64,000 nt of DNA from Ignisphaera aggregans DSM 17230 (GTDB lineage Archaea; Thermoproteota; Thermoprotei_A; Sulfolobales; Ignisphaeraceae). The notes beneath the pieces are model-generated. The model saw nothing but the letters and a program-made list of their open reading frames with translations, was not told where the DNA came from and did not search any database. The stretch is from positions 1-64,000 of the forward strand of contig CP002098.1 of assembly GCA_000145985.1 (NCBI GenBank), given 5' to 3'. Shown one piece after another: positions 47,102-56,451 of the stretch. The translations under genes and the position numbers were made by a program. Numbering within the stretch: position 1 is the first letter of the stretch; each line of letters begins with the position of its first letter.

Positions 47102-48406
47102 CTATATCCCTGTATCTAGATCTAAATATTTTCTTATGCTATGAAACTTATTGCTCATAACATAGATTCTTCTTACATGGAATCTCCTTGGCAATATCTT
47201 TATAACACTATTATCAGCTTCTATTATCGGTATAGAAACTTTATTATCTATTATAACCCTAGGAACTACATATGGATCTTCATCAAGAATCTTTATATCA
47301 TCTACAAATAATATTATTTGATGTGGTTCTAGAAGCTCCTTAGCCTTATTAACAATACTATTAAGAATACTTACATCTCTATCATTATCTACATCAAGTG
47401 GAACATTGCTAAATTTAGATCTTTCTACCAATACCTTATACCCCTTTCTAAAGAAGAATGCCTCTATCAGCTCCTTTAAATCCTTAGGAGCATTTCTATC
47501 CCTATAAACTCTTACCATAGTACCTATAATAAAATCGTCATTCCATAAAGCTATCTCATTAGTTCTTATAGCTTTTACAATATCTTCTCTCGATTTAAAT
47601 AGCAGAGGATCGTCATAGTATTTACATAGAAGTTCATATATCTTTCTAAGCATTAGCTCATATCCAACAAGAGTTTTATGATAATACACAGCTTTATACA
47701 TATGCATTCTAGCCATATAGAAGTTTTCTAGAGCGTCTACACCCTTATCAAGTATAGCTAGATTTCCATCCCCATCAACTACTAGTGTAGCTATTATTCT
47801 ATGAAGATCTATAGAACCATATGTTACACCTGTATGTAAAGCATCTCTTATGAGATAATCCATTCTATCTACATCTAGATCACTAGAGAGAAGCTGATTA
47901 TATAGAGGCTCCCTATATCTACCCTCCAATATAGCTATAATCCTATTGGGGTCATATCCATAGAAAGATAGTATCTCCCTTATATCCCTATTCTCACTAA
48001 TTATAACCCTAGATATCTCCTCATGACCAAGAGAAAATGTATTCTTATAGAAAGGCTCTATAGCATGACTAAAAGGAGTATGTCCAATATCATGTAGTAG
48101 AGCTGCTAATCTAAGAAGCTGAATATCGTCAGAATCATAGATATATCCCTGCTCCATAAGCCTTGTAGCTACAAGACCCATTATATACATAGTACCTAGA
48201 CTATGGCTAAAACGTGTATGTGTAGCTCCAGGATATACATACCAAGCAGTAGCTAATTGCTTTATATATCTAAGCCTTTGAAAAATTGGTGAATCAATAA
48301 TTTTAAGTTCTATCTCTGTAAGATCTATATAGCCATGAACCTCATCAAATACTCTCTTTACAACTCCACGCAACTTTCTATTCTCTTTCTCACTAGCTCT
48401 AAACAA
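47102..48406 (-). CDS. HD-domain phosphohydrolase (SAMHD1/COG1078-like)
   Basis: The 434-aa protein has the metal-binding H...HD...D pattern: THTRFSHSLGT (about 61-71), LLHDIGHTPFSHAIE (about 107-121) and SDLDVDRMDYLIRDALHTGV (about 178-197). COG1078 members are related to dNTP triphosphohydrolases. The YwgA-like gene is immediately upstream on the same strand. Confidence 0.9.
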   Translation of the reverse strand: MFRASEKENRKLRGVVKRVFDEVHGYIDLTEIELKIIDSPIFQRLRYIKQLATAWYVYPGATHTRFSHSLGTMYIMGLVATRLMEQGYIYDSDDIQLLRLAALLHDIGHTPFSHAIEPFYKNTFSLGHEEISRVIISENRDIREILSFYGYDPNRIIAILEGRYREPLYNQLLSSDLDVDRMDYLIRDALHTGVTYGSIDLHRIIATLVVDGDGNLAILDKGVDALENFYMARMHMYKAVYYHKTLVGYELMLRKIYELLCKYYDDPLLFKSREDIVKAIRTNEIALWNDDFIIGTMVRVYRDRNAPKDLKELIEAFFFRKGYKVLVERSKFSNVPLDVDNDRDVSILNSIVNKAKELLEPHQIILFVDDIKILDEDPYVVPRVIIDNKVSIPIIEADNSVIKILPRRFHVRRIYVMSNKFHSIRKYLDLDTGI

Positions 48407-48471
48407 AGATTAGCACCATAGCTCTCTATAATCTCTATATAGCTACCCTATTGCTACAGAGAATAATACCT

Positions 48472-48975
48472 TTATACACAAATACCATTACCCTTTAGAA
48501 AATGTAAAACCCTTTCAACTATATCTCTAGAAACATTTCTCTTTCTATTAATAAGCTCATTAGCAGGGTCATCAACCTTTGGATAAATATCTGTACAGAT
48601 CATAATAAGACTTGCAACAATTTCAAGTAGCTGAATATCGAGATAACCTATAGCTTCTCTAAGCATAGATATAAAATGTTCAACTCTATTAACAATCTGA
48701 AGATCATGCTCAACAAGCTCAATATCCCCATTAGAGATAAGCCTAGCAATAGTATAATAATGATTTTGTAGAGATCTAGAATAGGGGCCCATAGTAAGCC
48801 ACTCAAATCTTAAACCAAGATCTTCACCACCTATCTTCTGCAATAAATATCCAATTTTCTGAACAGCTACTCTATACATAAGATCACTGGGCTCAACACC
48901 ATTAACAATATTAATATCCCTTAAAATCTTTGCAATCATCATAACAACTCTCTTTACATTATCAGCCATTAACAT
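48472..48975 (-). CDS. YwgA-like protein
   Basis: A 167-aa helical protein with VQKIGYLLQK and RFEWLTMGPYSRSLQN, a pattern seen in the YwgA/Panacea-like family. It lies 65 bases upstream of the HD-domain gene. In Bacillus the ywgA and ywfO (COG1078) genes are neighbours, so the pairing may be a conserved functional unit. Function unknown. Confidence 0.6.
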   Translation of the reverse strand: MLMADNVKRVVMMIAKILRDINIVNGVEPSDLMYRVAVQKIGYLLQKIGGEDLGLRFEWLTMGPYSRSLQNHYYTIARLISNGDIELVEHDLQIVNRVEHFISMLREAIGYLDIQLLEIVASLIMICTDIYPKVDDPANELINRKRNVSRDIVERVLHFLKGNGICV

Positions 48976-49159
48976 CTACCCATTCAACAAAACTATATTG
49001 CTTAGTAAATATATTAGCAGTGAGACACCACACCAAAAATACTAATATACAGGAACGATAACTAGAGCAAATAAGATAGTGATTATTTATCTACGAAAAT
49101 GTTTTGGTATAAGAGAAATAAAGTTTTTAGGCTTTAGATAAAGATTAGAAGTAATGTGT

Positions 49160-49232
<73 letters not shown>

Positions 49233-49317
49233 CCATAACAAATCATATACCCTCTTCATATCTCTATTGAAGCTTATTTATTCTAATAATCCCAGTTCTT
49301 AATTCTTAGGGAACTAT

Positions 49318-50022
49318 ATGTTATCTATAGAAGAGTTAAGAATTAGAGCATCTCTAAAGGCATTAGATTATCTTGTATCACTATGTAGAGATGGCTGTAT
49401 CCTAGGCTTGGGTACAGGTTCAACAGTTAGATTTTTCATTAATACTCTTCTCGATAAGGGGTATAGCTATATTCTTAAGAAATCTATAGTAATAGTATCG
49501 AGCATTGATACTGCTCTCTATCTCTTGAATATGGGGATAGAAAATATAGAGTCGGGACTCCCTAGAGATTCTATTGATCTATATATTGATAGTGCTGATG
49601 AGGTAGACTATAGAAGGTATATGATAAAGGGTGGTGGAGGTGCAATGCTAAGAGAAAAGATATTGACAATGCTCTCACATAGAAAGATATTTATAGTCGA
49701 TGAAAATAAGCTATCGCCTACCATAGGCACAAAGAAACCTGTACCCATAGAGATAGAGCCATTCTCCTATCCATTAATTAAAAAATATCTTAATGATAAG
49801 GGGTATAAATATGAAATTAGATATGCGAAGAATAGATATGGACCAGAACTTACAGACAATGGAAACATGATAATAGATGTATATACAGGTCCTCTAAACA
49901 ATCCTAGAGATTTCATAACAGAGATAGAGCTCATACCAGGTGTAGTGACTACAGGTATATTTGAACCCCTAAACAACTCCATAATTATAGTAGGAAAACA
50001 GAATACAATAGAGGTTATATAG
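49318..50022 (+). CDS. rpiA: Ribose-5-phosphate isomerase A
   Basis: Interconverts ribulose and ribose 5-phosphate. The 234-aa protein has LGLGTGSTVRFF (about 29-40), DLYIDSADEVD (about 87-97), IKGGGGAMLREKI (101-113) and DENKL, the RpiA signature. Confidence 0.94.
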   Translation: MLSIEELRIRASLKALDYLVSLCRDGCILGLGTGSTVRFFINTLLDKGYSYILKKSIVIVSSIDTALYLLNMGIENIESGLPRDSIDLYIDSADEVDYRRYMIKGGGGAMLREKILTMLSHRKIFIVDENKLSPTIGTKKPVPIEIEPFSYPLIKKYLNDKGYKYEIRYAKNRYGPELTDNGNMIIDVYTGPLNNPRDFITEIELIPGVVTTGIFEPLNNSIIIVGKQNTIEVI

Positions 50023-50027
50023 TTAGA

Positions 50028-50086
50028 GCTATCAGCCAAAGGGGTCTCGACATCTATCTTCAAGGCCTGCGTAACTCATCATCAAT
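50028..50086 (-). ncRNA. Candidate box C/D guide RNA
   Basis: On the minus strand, C box ATGATGA (50082-50076), a 12-base guide, a D'-like TTGA (50063-50060), a degenerate C' and D box CTGA (50035-50032). The first guide complements GGCCTGCGTAAC and the second CCAAAGGGGTCT; both are GC-rich for this genome. Only the outer boxes are canonical. Confidence 0.45.
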
Positions 50087-50333
50087 ATAGCAATATAATA
50101 CACAACTTATATATCTTAGCTATATCTATAAAGCTATCCATTTCCCTACCTACGCCATAATGATTATGAACTATGCATTCCGCTATAGATATTATTACTA
50201 ATAGTGTTCCCACCATAGCAATAACCATGATAATCAGTATAGCTTCCATCGTAGGAAAATATATGGTATTATAAAGGCTATGCATTAGTATAGCAAATGC
50301 CGTGGCGATATAATCTATAGGATATATGAACAC
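50082..50333 (-). CDS. Possible small membrane protein
   Basis: An 83-aa frame starting at GTG 50333, with two hydrophobic helices (ATAFAILMHSLYNTIYF and ILIIMVIAMVGTLLVIISI). The HSLYN box recalls the end of PrsW-type membrane proteases, so it may be a fragment. Its 3' end touches the box C/D candidate. Uncertain. Confidence 0.3.
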   Translation of the reverse strand: MFIYPIDYIATAFAILMHSLYNTIYFPTMEAILIIMVIAMVGTLLVIISIAECIVHNHYGVGREMDSFIDIAKIYKLCIILLY

Positions 50334-50415
50334 TATAATTACAAAGATTATCAGGGGCCATATTATCTATACCCCACTACCCATAGATTAGCCAAGGCAT
50401 TAGAAATAGGATTGA

Positions 50416-50489
50416 TGGGCCCGCGGGGATTTGAACCCCGGACCTCCGCCTTGTGAGGGCGGCGTCCTACCAGACTAGACGACGGGCCC
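50416..50489 (-). tRNA. tRNA-Val (CAC)
   Basis: A minus-strand cloverleaf with CCGCC/GGCGG anticodon stem and loop CTCACAA, anticodon CAC. Almost identical to Val(TAC) at 62378. No intron. Confidence 0.95.
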
Positions 50490-50539
50490 ACTAGATATTG
50501 TTGTAGATCTGGTATAAAATTTCTACTAATATCATTGTT

Positions 50540-51115
50540 CTATTTCTCCAAATCCTTATATATGAATCTGTGTATCAGATCTAATATCTTATCACTGCTA
50601 TCTATATTAAAGAGTTCTTTTTGGATTTTATCTAGTTCTTCATCTGAATCTGCTTGAGAATATCTCTCTAGTCTATACCTATTTAATTCTAAGAATTGGG
50701 GGCCCCATTTAAATTCATTTAATATAGCATTGGCCTCCTCTATAAAACCTGTAATAAATAGGGATGCAGCTATAGCTTCAGCTGTACTTAATTTAAATGG
50801 CTTTCCATAGTTAATAGGATTTGCAGCTATTAGTATTGGTAAAACTCTATTTTTTGTATGCATAGATAATGCTTTTCTTAATAGATAGAGACTCTGTTTC
50901 CAAGAAATATCTATTGCCACTATACCACAGCTCTCAATATAAATTCTATCACTTCTCTTTAGATAGCTACTTGCAATTGGATTCAATAGTATGCTACAAT
51001 GCGGAATTTCTGAAAGCCTCCTAATCTCTTTAGCTATACCACTTCTAACAAGCCTCTCACCTGTACATTTATCCGGATCATCCTCCCTTCCAATCAATAT
51101 CATTATTTTGACCAT
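50540..51115 (-). CDS. tsr3: Tsr3/DUF367 rRNA aminocarboxypropyltransferase
   Basis: Transfers the 3-amino-3-carboxypropyl group to a hypermodified small-subunit rRNA base. The 191-aa protein has DDPDKCTGERLV (12-23), LLNPIASSYLK, an IDISWKQ segment (about 74-80), LIAANPINYGKPFKLSTAEA (shortened) and KWGPQFLELN. Confidence 0.9.
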   Translation of the reverse strand: MVKIMILIGREDDPDKCTGERLVRSGIAKEIRRLSEIPHCSILLNPIASSYLKRSDRIYIESCGIVAIDISWKQSLYLLRKALSMHTKNRVLPILIAANPINYGKPFKLSTAEAIAASLFITGFIEEANAILNEFKWGPQFLELNRYRLERYSQADSDEELDKIQKELFNIDSSDKILDLIHRFIYKDLEK

Positions 51116-51273
51116 ATAACTTCCTACTATCCCTATATCTTATAACTTTAATTAACCTTCATGATGATGATCCAATAAATTTTAATAGAATGCATCTTAG
51201 AAAAATGATAGCTACTACTATGTTGTAAATCTTAGAGCAGATAAACTTTTATACACTGCTCATGTAGCTATCT

Positions 51274-51531
51274 ATGTGGTATATAGATATGCCAGAAGCA
51301 TTAGTCCTAATAAATACTGATGTTGGTGCAGAAGAAGAAGTATTGGCGCAAGTAAAGAATATCCCAGGTGTAAAAGAGGTTCATATAGTATATGGAGTCT
51401 ATGATCTCTATGCAAAGATTGAGGCTGAAAGTGTTGAAAAGCTTAAAGATATTATATCATCGAAGATAAGGAAGATACCCAAGGTTAAATCTACAATTAC
51501 AATGGTTATAGTATCATCTACATCAAAATAG
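51274..51531 (+). CDS. Stand-alone Lrp/AsnC ligand-binding (RAM) domain
   Basis: An 85-aa RAM domain with no HTH: ALVLINTDVGAEEEVLAQVKN (shortened), GVKEVHIVYGVYDLYAKIEA, IRKIPKVKSTITMVI. The ATG at residue 6 is likely the true start. These domains assemble and bind small ligands such as amino acids. It is on the same strand as tiaS, 25 bases away. Confidence 0.85.
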   Translation: MWYIDMPEALVLINTDVGAEEEVLAQVKNIPGVKEVHIVYGVYDLYAKIEAESVEKLKDIISSKIRKIPKVKSTITMVIVSSTSK

Positions 51532-51556
51532 CTATATAGGATACAAAGTATTTATT

Positions 51557-52951
51557 ATGTATGAAAATTTCTGTATTTATCACATAGGGCTAGACGATTT
51601 TGATTTATTAAGCTATGGATGTACAACTCATGTAGCTACATATTTACTTCATTCATTAGCAAAAAGATTTAGCTCTATAGTATTTATTGATTATCCAAAT
51701 CTAGTAAGACTAAACCCATCTATACCTTGGAAGACTAGAGGAAATGGAGCTATAGCGATTAGAATAGCAATGGAGTGTACTGATCTGAACAATCTTCTAG
51801 AGGCTGCTGAAGATATTATAGATGAATATTATGAAAAATATGGTGTTAGAACTAAGGATGTTGTATCAAGTGATAGAGAGCCTGGACTAGTTGTAGTAAG
51901 AAACGGTATTGTAAATGATATGGGATCTTTATACATAACTGCATTAACTGATGTACTCTTACCCGAGATTGTTAAAAAGAAGATTGATAAATATGGAAGG
52001 GAGAATATTGTGGTAAGCAAAAGATATTGTGGTAGAGGAATCGTTGGTGCTGCTGCTTCAGTGGGGTGGATTGCTATAGATTCTGATTACACATATGAGC
52101 TTTTAGTTTATAGATCAGAAAAGTTCTATTCATTAGATAGATGTGTAAATGAAGAATCTGTTAAATATTTTGATAGCATTACTAAGGATAGAACTTTTAA
52201 TAATATTGACGTTGATTCTAATAGAATATTGATTACATCTCATGGAAGAGATCCTATACTCTATGGCGTTCGTGGAGAAGATCCAGAGGTATTACTAAAA
52301 GCATTAGATATTATCAGGGTATGTGAACCTATTTCTTCATGGACTATCTTTAGAACGAACCAAGCAACTGATGCCCATGCAATCGATAGAAGTGTAAGTA
52401 GCTTGAGGGTCTATAGAACAGGAAAAATAAGAGTGACCATATCTTCAAAGCCGTCCATAGGAATGGGGGGAACCGTTATTATCAATGGTTTTGATGCTAC
52501 AGGTAGTATTACTCTCGCATTTTTTAGACCATCATATCTAAATAGATATGCATCCATGTTAATACCTGGAGATGTTATTGAGGCTAATGGACATGTAAAG
52601 CCATGGAACATAGGTCCTGTTTTTCACGTGGAGAAGTTTTCGGTATTAAAACTAGCTCCCTTATACAGATGTAAAGCCCCTCGATGTCCATACTGTAGAA
52701 AGAGATTAACAAAGATGGGACGAGGTAAGGGATATAAATGTGATAAATGTGGATATAGTGTAATAAATCCAGATCTTGAGTGTGAATATATAGAGAGAAA
52801 AATTAGATTAGGGCTTTATATACCTCCGCCAAGAGCATTAAAACACCTTATAAAACCTATTGAGAGGTATGGAAAGGAAAAGTACCGTCATAGGTATCCT
52901 ATTGAGTTAAAACTTAGCCAAATAACAAAGATTTTAGAAACCTCTATTTAA
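51557..52951 (+). CDS. tiaS: tRNA(Ile2) 2-agmatinylcytidine synthetase TiaS
   Basis: Modifies C34 of tRNA-Ile2 with agmatine so that CAU reads AUA. The 464-aa protein has the IGLDDFDLLSYGCTTHVA start (11-28, shortened), FIDYPNLVRLNPSIPWKTRGNGA (written in part), an OB domain and a C-terminal zinc ribbon CPYC...CDKCGY (about 376-396). Confidence 0.94.
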   Translation: MYENFCIYHIGLDDFDLLSYGCTTHVATYLLHSLAKRFSSIVFIDYPNLVRLNPSIPWKTRGNGAIAIRIAMECTDLNNLLEAAEDIIDEYYEKYGVRTKDVVSSDREPGLVVVRNGIVNDMGSLYITALTDVLLPEIVKKKIDKYGRENIVVSKRYCGRGIVGAAASVGWIAIDSDYTYELLVYRSEKFYSLDRCVNEESVKYFDSITKDRTFNNIDVDSNRILITSHGRDPILYGVRGEDPEVLLKALDIIRVCEPISSWTIFRTNQATDAHAIDRSVSSLRVYRTGKIRVTISSKPSIGMGGTVIINGFDATGSITLAFFRPSYLNRYASMLIPGDVIEANGHVKPWNIGPVFHVEKFSVLKLAPLYRCKAPRCPYCRKRLTKMGRGKGYKCDKCGYSVINPDLECEYIERKIRLGLYIPPPRALKHLIKPIERYGKEKYRHRYPIELKLSQITKILETSI

Positions 52952-53492
52952 GAATACAATATAATTAAACTGATTTGATATCCTAGTATATAACCAACTA
53001 CAATCTTTAAGCACCATTAGAAGACATATAACGTATATATGATGTATCAGCATTTGTAACCCTCTTTGATATGCGTACATATGTTTTGACCCCTTTAGTT
53101 CCTTTGGATCCCACTTTTTGGCCACAAATACATATGTGCAATAGGTACAGGTTAGATCCTATCCAGTTTATATTATCTCATAAATGATATGACATGACCC
53201 ATGTTCTGATAGACCCCTATATTTCATATGCAGCATTATATCTGGAGATCTAGATATATTGCAAAATGTGGTATTGTCTTTATACAAACCATTAATATAA
53301 ATTTAGTTTCACAATCTGAGATCTAGATATAAGATATGGCTTCATATGAAATTTTGGGGTAGATCTGTATTCACAGTCTAAAACTCCAACAATAGATTGT
53401 TATGCTACTGCGTATTACCAACCCCTTTGGTTCCTGTGGACAGAGAGATTGAAACATCATATATAGATTGCTTGATTAATGCTGAGAGAAGT
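52952..53492. other. Long gap between tiaS and RNase P RNA
   Basis: No coding frame is convincing. A sequence AGATCTAGATATA occurs twice about 73 bases apart (53246-53258 and 53319-53331), and a similar CCCCTTTRGTTCCT is present near 53090 and 53425. These look like relics of a decayed element or of repeats; I cannot identify a family. Confidence 0.4.
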
Positions 53493-53818
53493 TGTGGTCT
53501 GGCCCGCAATAACCCGTCTTCTGTATTAATCGCATTTGGCTAAGCGGCTCCCACCCCTTGTACGAAAACTCATCGGGGATCGGAGCCTTGCTCCCCGAAG
53601 GCTGGCCGTTTCACTGCTCCCATAAGCCTCATCATCAGGTTACCTGCTCCCCAGTTGCCTGAGGAGCCTCTCTGAATCATCTTCATCGGCCTATGGACAT
53701 GTCGTTTCTGTGCCAGTGCCCGGGGTATTACCCCGGCCCCTTGCGGGGCTTCGGCTTCGTACGGAGGACGGTGTTTCCTCACACTATGGGTGCGTAGCGA
53801 TTTGCGGGCCAGACCACA
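53493..53818 (-). ncRNA. rnpB: RNase P RNA (archaeal type A)
   Basis: Minus strand. A 17-bp P1 helix is formed by 802-818 and 493-509 (after 53000). The conserved core is visible: GTGAGGAAACACCGTCC (CR I), CAGTGAAACGGC, ACAGAAAC and, near the 3' end, AGAAGACGGGTTAT before the P1 closing strand. The length (about 326) matches archaeal RNase P RNA. It lies just downstream of Sec61-beta on the same strand. Confidence 0.95.
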
Positions 53819-53869
53819 GGTTTTATATCTCTATAAGAAGCTAAATATTTTTGATATACATAAAATATT

Positions 53870-54043
53870 CTATGGTTTTGGAACAAATATTTTAAGGAGA
53901 ATTACTATTACAGATGTGGCTATAGCTATCGATATGATTAGATAAGGATTTAGTTTAACCTGTTCCTCCACCTCCTCATAAAATCTTACTAGTCCTACAT
54001 AACTCGATAATCCAGGACCTGTTCTCTTTTTTCTACTTGACAT
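53870..54043 (-). CDS. secG: Preprotein translocase subunit Sec61-beta
   Basis: A 57-aa protein with a charged N-terminus (MSSRKKRTGPGLSSYVGLVR), YEEVEEQVKLNPYLI and one C-terminal membrane helix (IISIAIATSVIVILL). This is the typical archaeal Sec61-beta pattern. The ORF is below usual size cut-offs. RNase P RNA follows it on the minus strand. Confidence 0.93.
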   Translation of the reverse strand: MSSRKKRTGPGLSSYVGLVRFYEEVEEQVKLNPYLIISIAIATSVIVILLKIFVPKP

Positions 54044-54120
54044 AAAATGATACCTGTAGGATACTATTTTCGAGAAGGTTATTAAGTCTTTATTAGTTAG
54101 TAAGAAATAGGGTTAGGATT

Positions 54121-54504
54121 ACGAGTGCAACGGATTTATGTAGAGATGAAATAGTCAATAGATATAGTAGTTATACAAAGTTAGTAGAAGCGCTAAACTC
54201 TATGAGGTTTATAGAGCTTATAGATAGTGATAGTGGAATGAAATTCTATGTATATAGAGGAGTGGATCATGACTACATTGTTTCACCATGTAGAATGTGT
54301 ACATGTAAAGACTTTATAGTTAATTTTATAGGGCGGAAGAGAGAATATCCGTGTTACCATGTAGTAGGATTTTTTATAGCTATAAAAGAGAATAAGATAT
54401 ATAGACTATATACCACATCAGATAGAATTATATCTGTAATAACAGAGATATCATATCAAGGCTATTCACAAACACTTCGAAAGTTATTTAAGAAGAGCTC
54501 ATAA
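54121..54504 (+). CDS. SWIM zinc-finger protein with non-canonical start
   Basis: The conserved part has CTCKDF...CYHVVGF, a SWIM CxCx(n)CxH zinc motif. ATG at 54202 gives 100 aa, but the frame stays open upstream to a TAG at 54094; the added residues (TDLCRDEIVNRYSSYTKLVEAL) look like a real helix. No ATG/GTG/TTG occurs in that stretch; ACG at 54121, just before AGTGCAACG, would be the start and gives 127 residues. If ATG 54202 is the start, the upstream helix is lost. Confidence 0.65.
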   Translation, partial: TSATDLCRDEIVNRYSSYTKLVEALNSMRFIELIDSDSGMKFYVYRGVDHDYIVSPCRMCTCKDFIVNFIGRKREYPCYHVVGFFIAIKENKIYRLYTTSDRIISVITEISYQGYSQTLRKLFKKSS

Positions 54505-54554
54505 GAGGAGATAAAGGATAGAGTAATATTCACAGAGCGAATTTGGTGTATAGT

Positions 54555-55307
54555 ATGAGATTTCGAGGTAAGGTGTATACATATATAAAGAGGGAGATAG
54601 AGGACGGAGGTAAACTTCACTTCTCATTAGTCGATCCAGAGAAAGTTCTAAATCTTGAGGATCTTAGAAAGACTCTAAGAGCTCTTGTTGAAGCAGGGAC
54701 AAATGCTATATTAATTGGTGGAAGTTTAAATGTATTTAATGAAGACGTTGAAAAAATTGTTGATATAGTTGAAGAGCTGGAGGTACCATCAATACTATTC
54801 CCAGGGAGTATAGCTGGTATAGCTAAGAATGCTGATGCAATAATGATGCTATCTCTATTAAATTCTGATGATGTATATTTCATAGTGGGTGCACAAGCAT
54901 ATGCAGCACCAATAATAAAGAGACTTGGTCTTGAGGTACTGCCTACAGGTTATATAGTTGTTGGAGAGGCCCATACATCTGTAAGTATAATGGGTAGAGC
55001 TAGAATGATACCATTTGATAAACCTGAGATCTGTGCAGCATACGCTCTTGCAGGAAAGTATATGGGAATGAGATTCATATATCTTGAAGCAGGTTCTGGA
55101 GCTCCAAAACCTGTACCACCAGAGTTTGTCAGGGTTGTTAAAAAGGCTATAGAGGATACAATACTTATAGTTGGTGGAGGTATAAGATCTAGTGAAGTTG
55201 CTTTAGAGATAGCTAATGCTGGAGCAGATATTATAGTTACAGGTACCATTATTGAGAAAGATTTAGAGAGAGCTATAAAGATAATATCATCTTTAAGGAG
55301 AAAGTAG
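54555..55307 (+). CDS. Geranylgeranylglyceryl phosphate synthase
   Basis: Makes the first ether bond of archaeal lipids from G1P and GGPP. From ATG at 54555 the protein has 250 aa (TTG at 54543 would add four). Motifs: HFSLVDPEK (20-28), ILIGGSLNVF (about 52-61), FPGSIAGIA, LPTGYIVVG and YLEAGSGAPKPV, GGGIRSSE. It uses the product of egsA. Confidence 0.94.
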   Translation: MRFRGKVYTYIKREIEDGGKLHFSLVDPEKVLNLEDLRKTLRALVEAGTNAILIGGSLNVFNEDVEKIVDIVEELEVPSILFPGSIAGIAKNADAIMMLSLLNSDDVYFIVGAQAYAAPIIKRLGLEVLPTGYIVVGEAHTSVSIMGRARMIPFDKPEICAAYALAGKYMGMRFIYLEAGSGAPKPVPPEFVRVVKKAIEDTILIVGGGIRSSEVALEIANAGADIIVTGTIIEKDLERAIKIISSLRRK

Positions 55308-55316
55308 ATTATAGTG

Positions 55317-56381
55317 CTACAGAGATAAAATCTTCATAATATTTTCTCTAAATGGAGGTTCTATAATACCTTTCTCTGTTATTATAGAGGTAACGAGCTC
55401 TGGTGGAGTTACATCAAATGCTGGATTTAGTACATCTACATCTGGCATAGTTATGAGCATCTTATTCATTATATATCTAACCTCATTAGCATTTCTCTCC
55501 TCTATCACAATATCATTTATAGATGATACAGGATCTATAGTTGATGTAGGAGCTGCTACATAGAAAGGCACTCCATGTCTTTTAGCTATAATGGCTATAG
55601 AATAGGTACCTATCTTATTTATAACAAATCCATCGAGAAGAATCCTATCAGCGCCAACAATAACCTTATTGACAAGTCCTTTATACATAATATATCCAAC
55701 CATATTATCCGTCACCAATGTTACAGGTATACCCTCCTTCTTAAGCTCCCATACTGTAAGTCTAGCTCCTTGTAGTACAGGTCTAGTCTCAGTTGCTATA
55801 ACCTTAATCTTTTTCCCATTATACCATGCAGCTCTTATCACCCCTAATGCTGTGCCAAATGCTGCTGTTGCTAATGCACCAGCATTACAATGCGTAAGAA
55901 TTGTATCTCCATCATCTATAAGCTTCTCACCTATCTCACCAATCTTTATATTGGTCTCAATATCTTCATGATAGATACTAAGTGCTTCATCCACTATAGC
56001 CTTTCTCAAGGCTTCTACACTAGAGTAATTCCTTGATAAAACATTTGAGATTCTATTGAGAGCCCAAAAGAGATTAAACGCTGTTGGCCTAGTTCTTCGA
56101 AGTCTCTCTATCGCTTTAGAGATAATGTCTTTTAGCTCATCAACACTATTAATATTACTAAATTTCAGTGCTGTTGCTGCAATAGCTAAAGCTGCAGCAA
56201 CACCTATAGCGGGAGCTCCTCTAATCTCCATAGACTCTATGGCTCTAGCTATCCTTTCATGGTCTTGACTTTCTTCATATAGTTCTTCATATGGCAAAAG
56301 ATTTGTATTGATCCACCTAACCTTTCCATCAACCCATTCAACAGCTCTTACAATGAGAGGATATTTAGACATTATCTGCAC
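55317..56381 (-). CDS. mtnA: Methylthioribose-1-phosphate isomerase (MtnA-like)
   Basis: A 354-aa aIF2B-superfamily enzyme of methionine salvage. It has SMEIRGAPAIGVAAA (49-63), HCNAGALATAAFG (about 162-174, active-site Cys), ETRPVLQGARLTVWEL and VGADRILLDGFVINKIGTY (Asp near 243). Ribose-1,5-bisphosphate isomerase is a related alternative in archaea. Confidence 0.88.
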   Translation of the reverse strand: MQIMSKYPLIVRAVEWVDGKVRWINTNLLPYEELYEESQDHERIARAIESMEIRGAPAIGVAAALAIAATALKFSNINSVDELKDIISKAIERLRRTRPTAFNLFWALNRISNVLSRNYSSVEALRKAIVDEALSIYHEDIETNIKIGEIGEKLIDDGDTILTHCNAGALATAAFGTALGVIRAAWYNGKKIKVIATETRPVLQGARLTVWELKKEGIPVTLVTDNMVGYIMYKGLVNKVIVGADRILLDGFVINKIGTYSIAIIAKRHGVPFYVAAPTSTIDPVSSINDIVIEERNANEVRYIMNKMLITMPDVDVLNPAFDVTPPELVTSIITEKGIIEPPFRENIMKILSL

Positions 56382-56451
56382 CTAGAAAAGAGTTGTGTTA
56401 TACATAAATAAGCTTTGTTGTATAAAATTGAAATTATATGAGGATCCAATA

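Larger units (their letters stand above)
50023..50415. other. Gap between rpiA and tRNA-Val
   Basis: It contains a weak box C/D candidate (50028-50086, minus) and a possible small membrane protein (50082-50333, minus). The remainder is AT-rich. Confidence 0.45.

Noticed and set aside
52934-53125. Minus-strand frame of 63 codons
   Set aside because: It overlaps the end of tiaS and has no domain-like pattern.
53240-53340. CRISPR array
   Set aside because: Only two copies of a short AT-rich repeat, without regular spacers or cas genes.
53570-53782. Minus-strand frame of 70 codons
   Set aside because: It lies inside RNase P RNA; its unusual composition comes from the structured RNA, not from coding.
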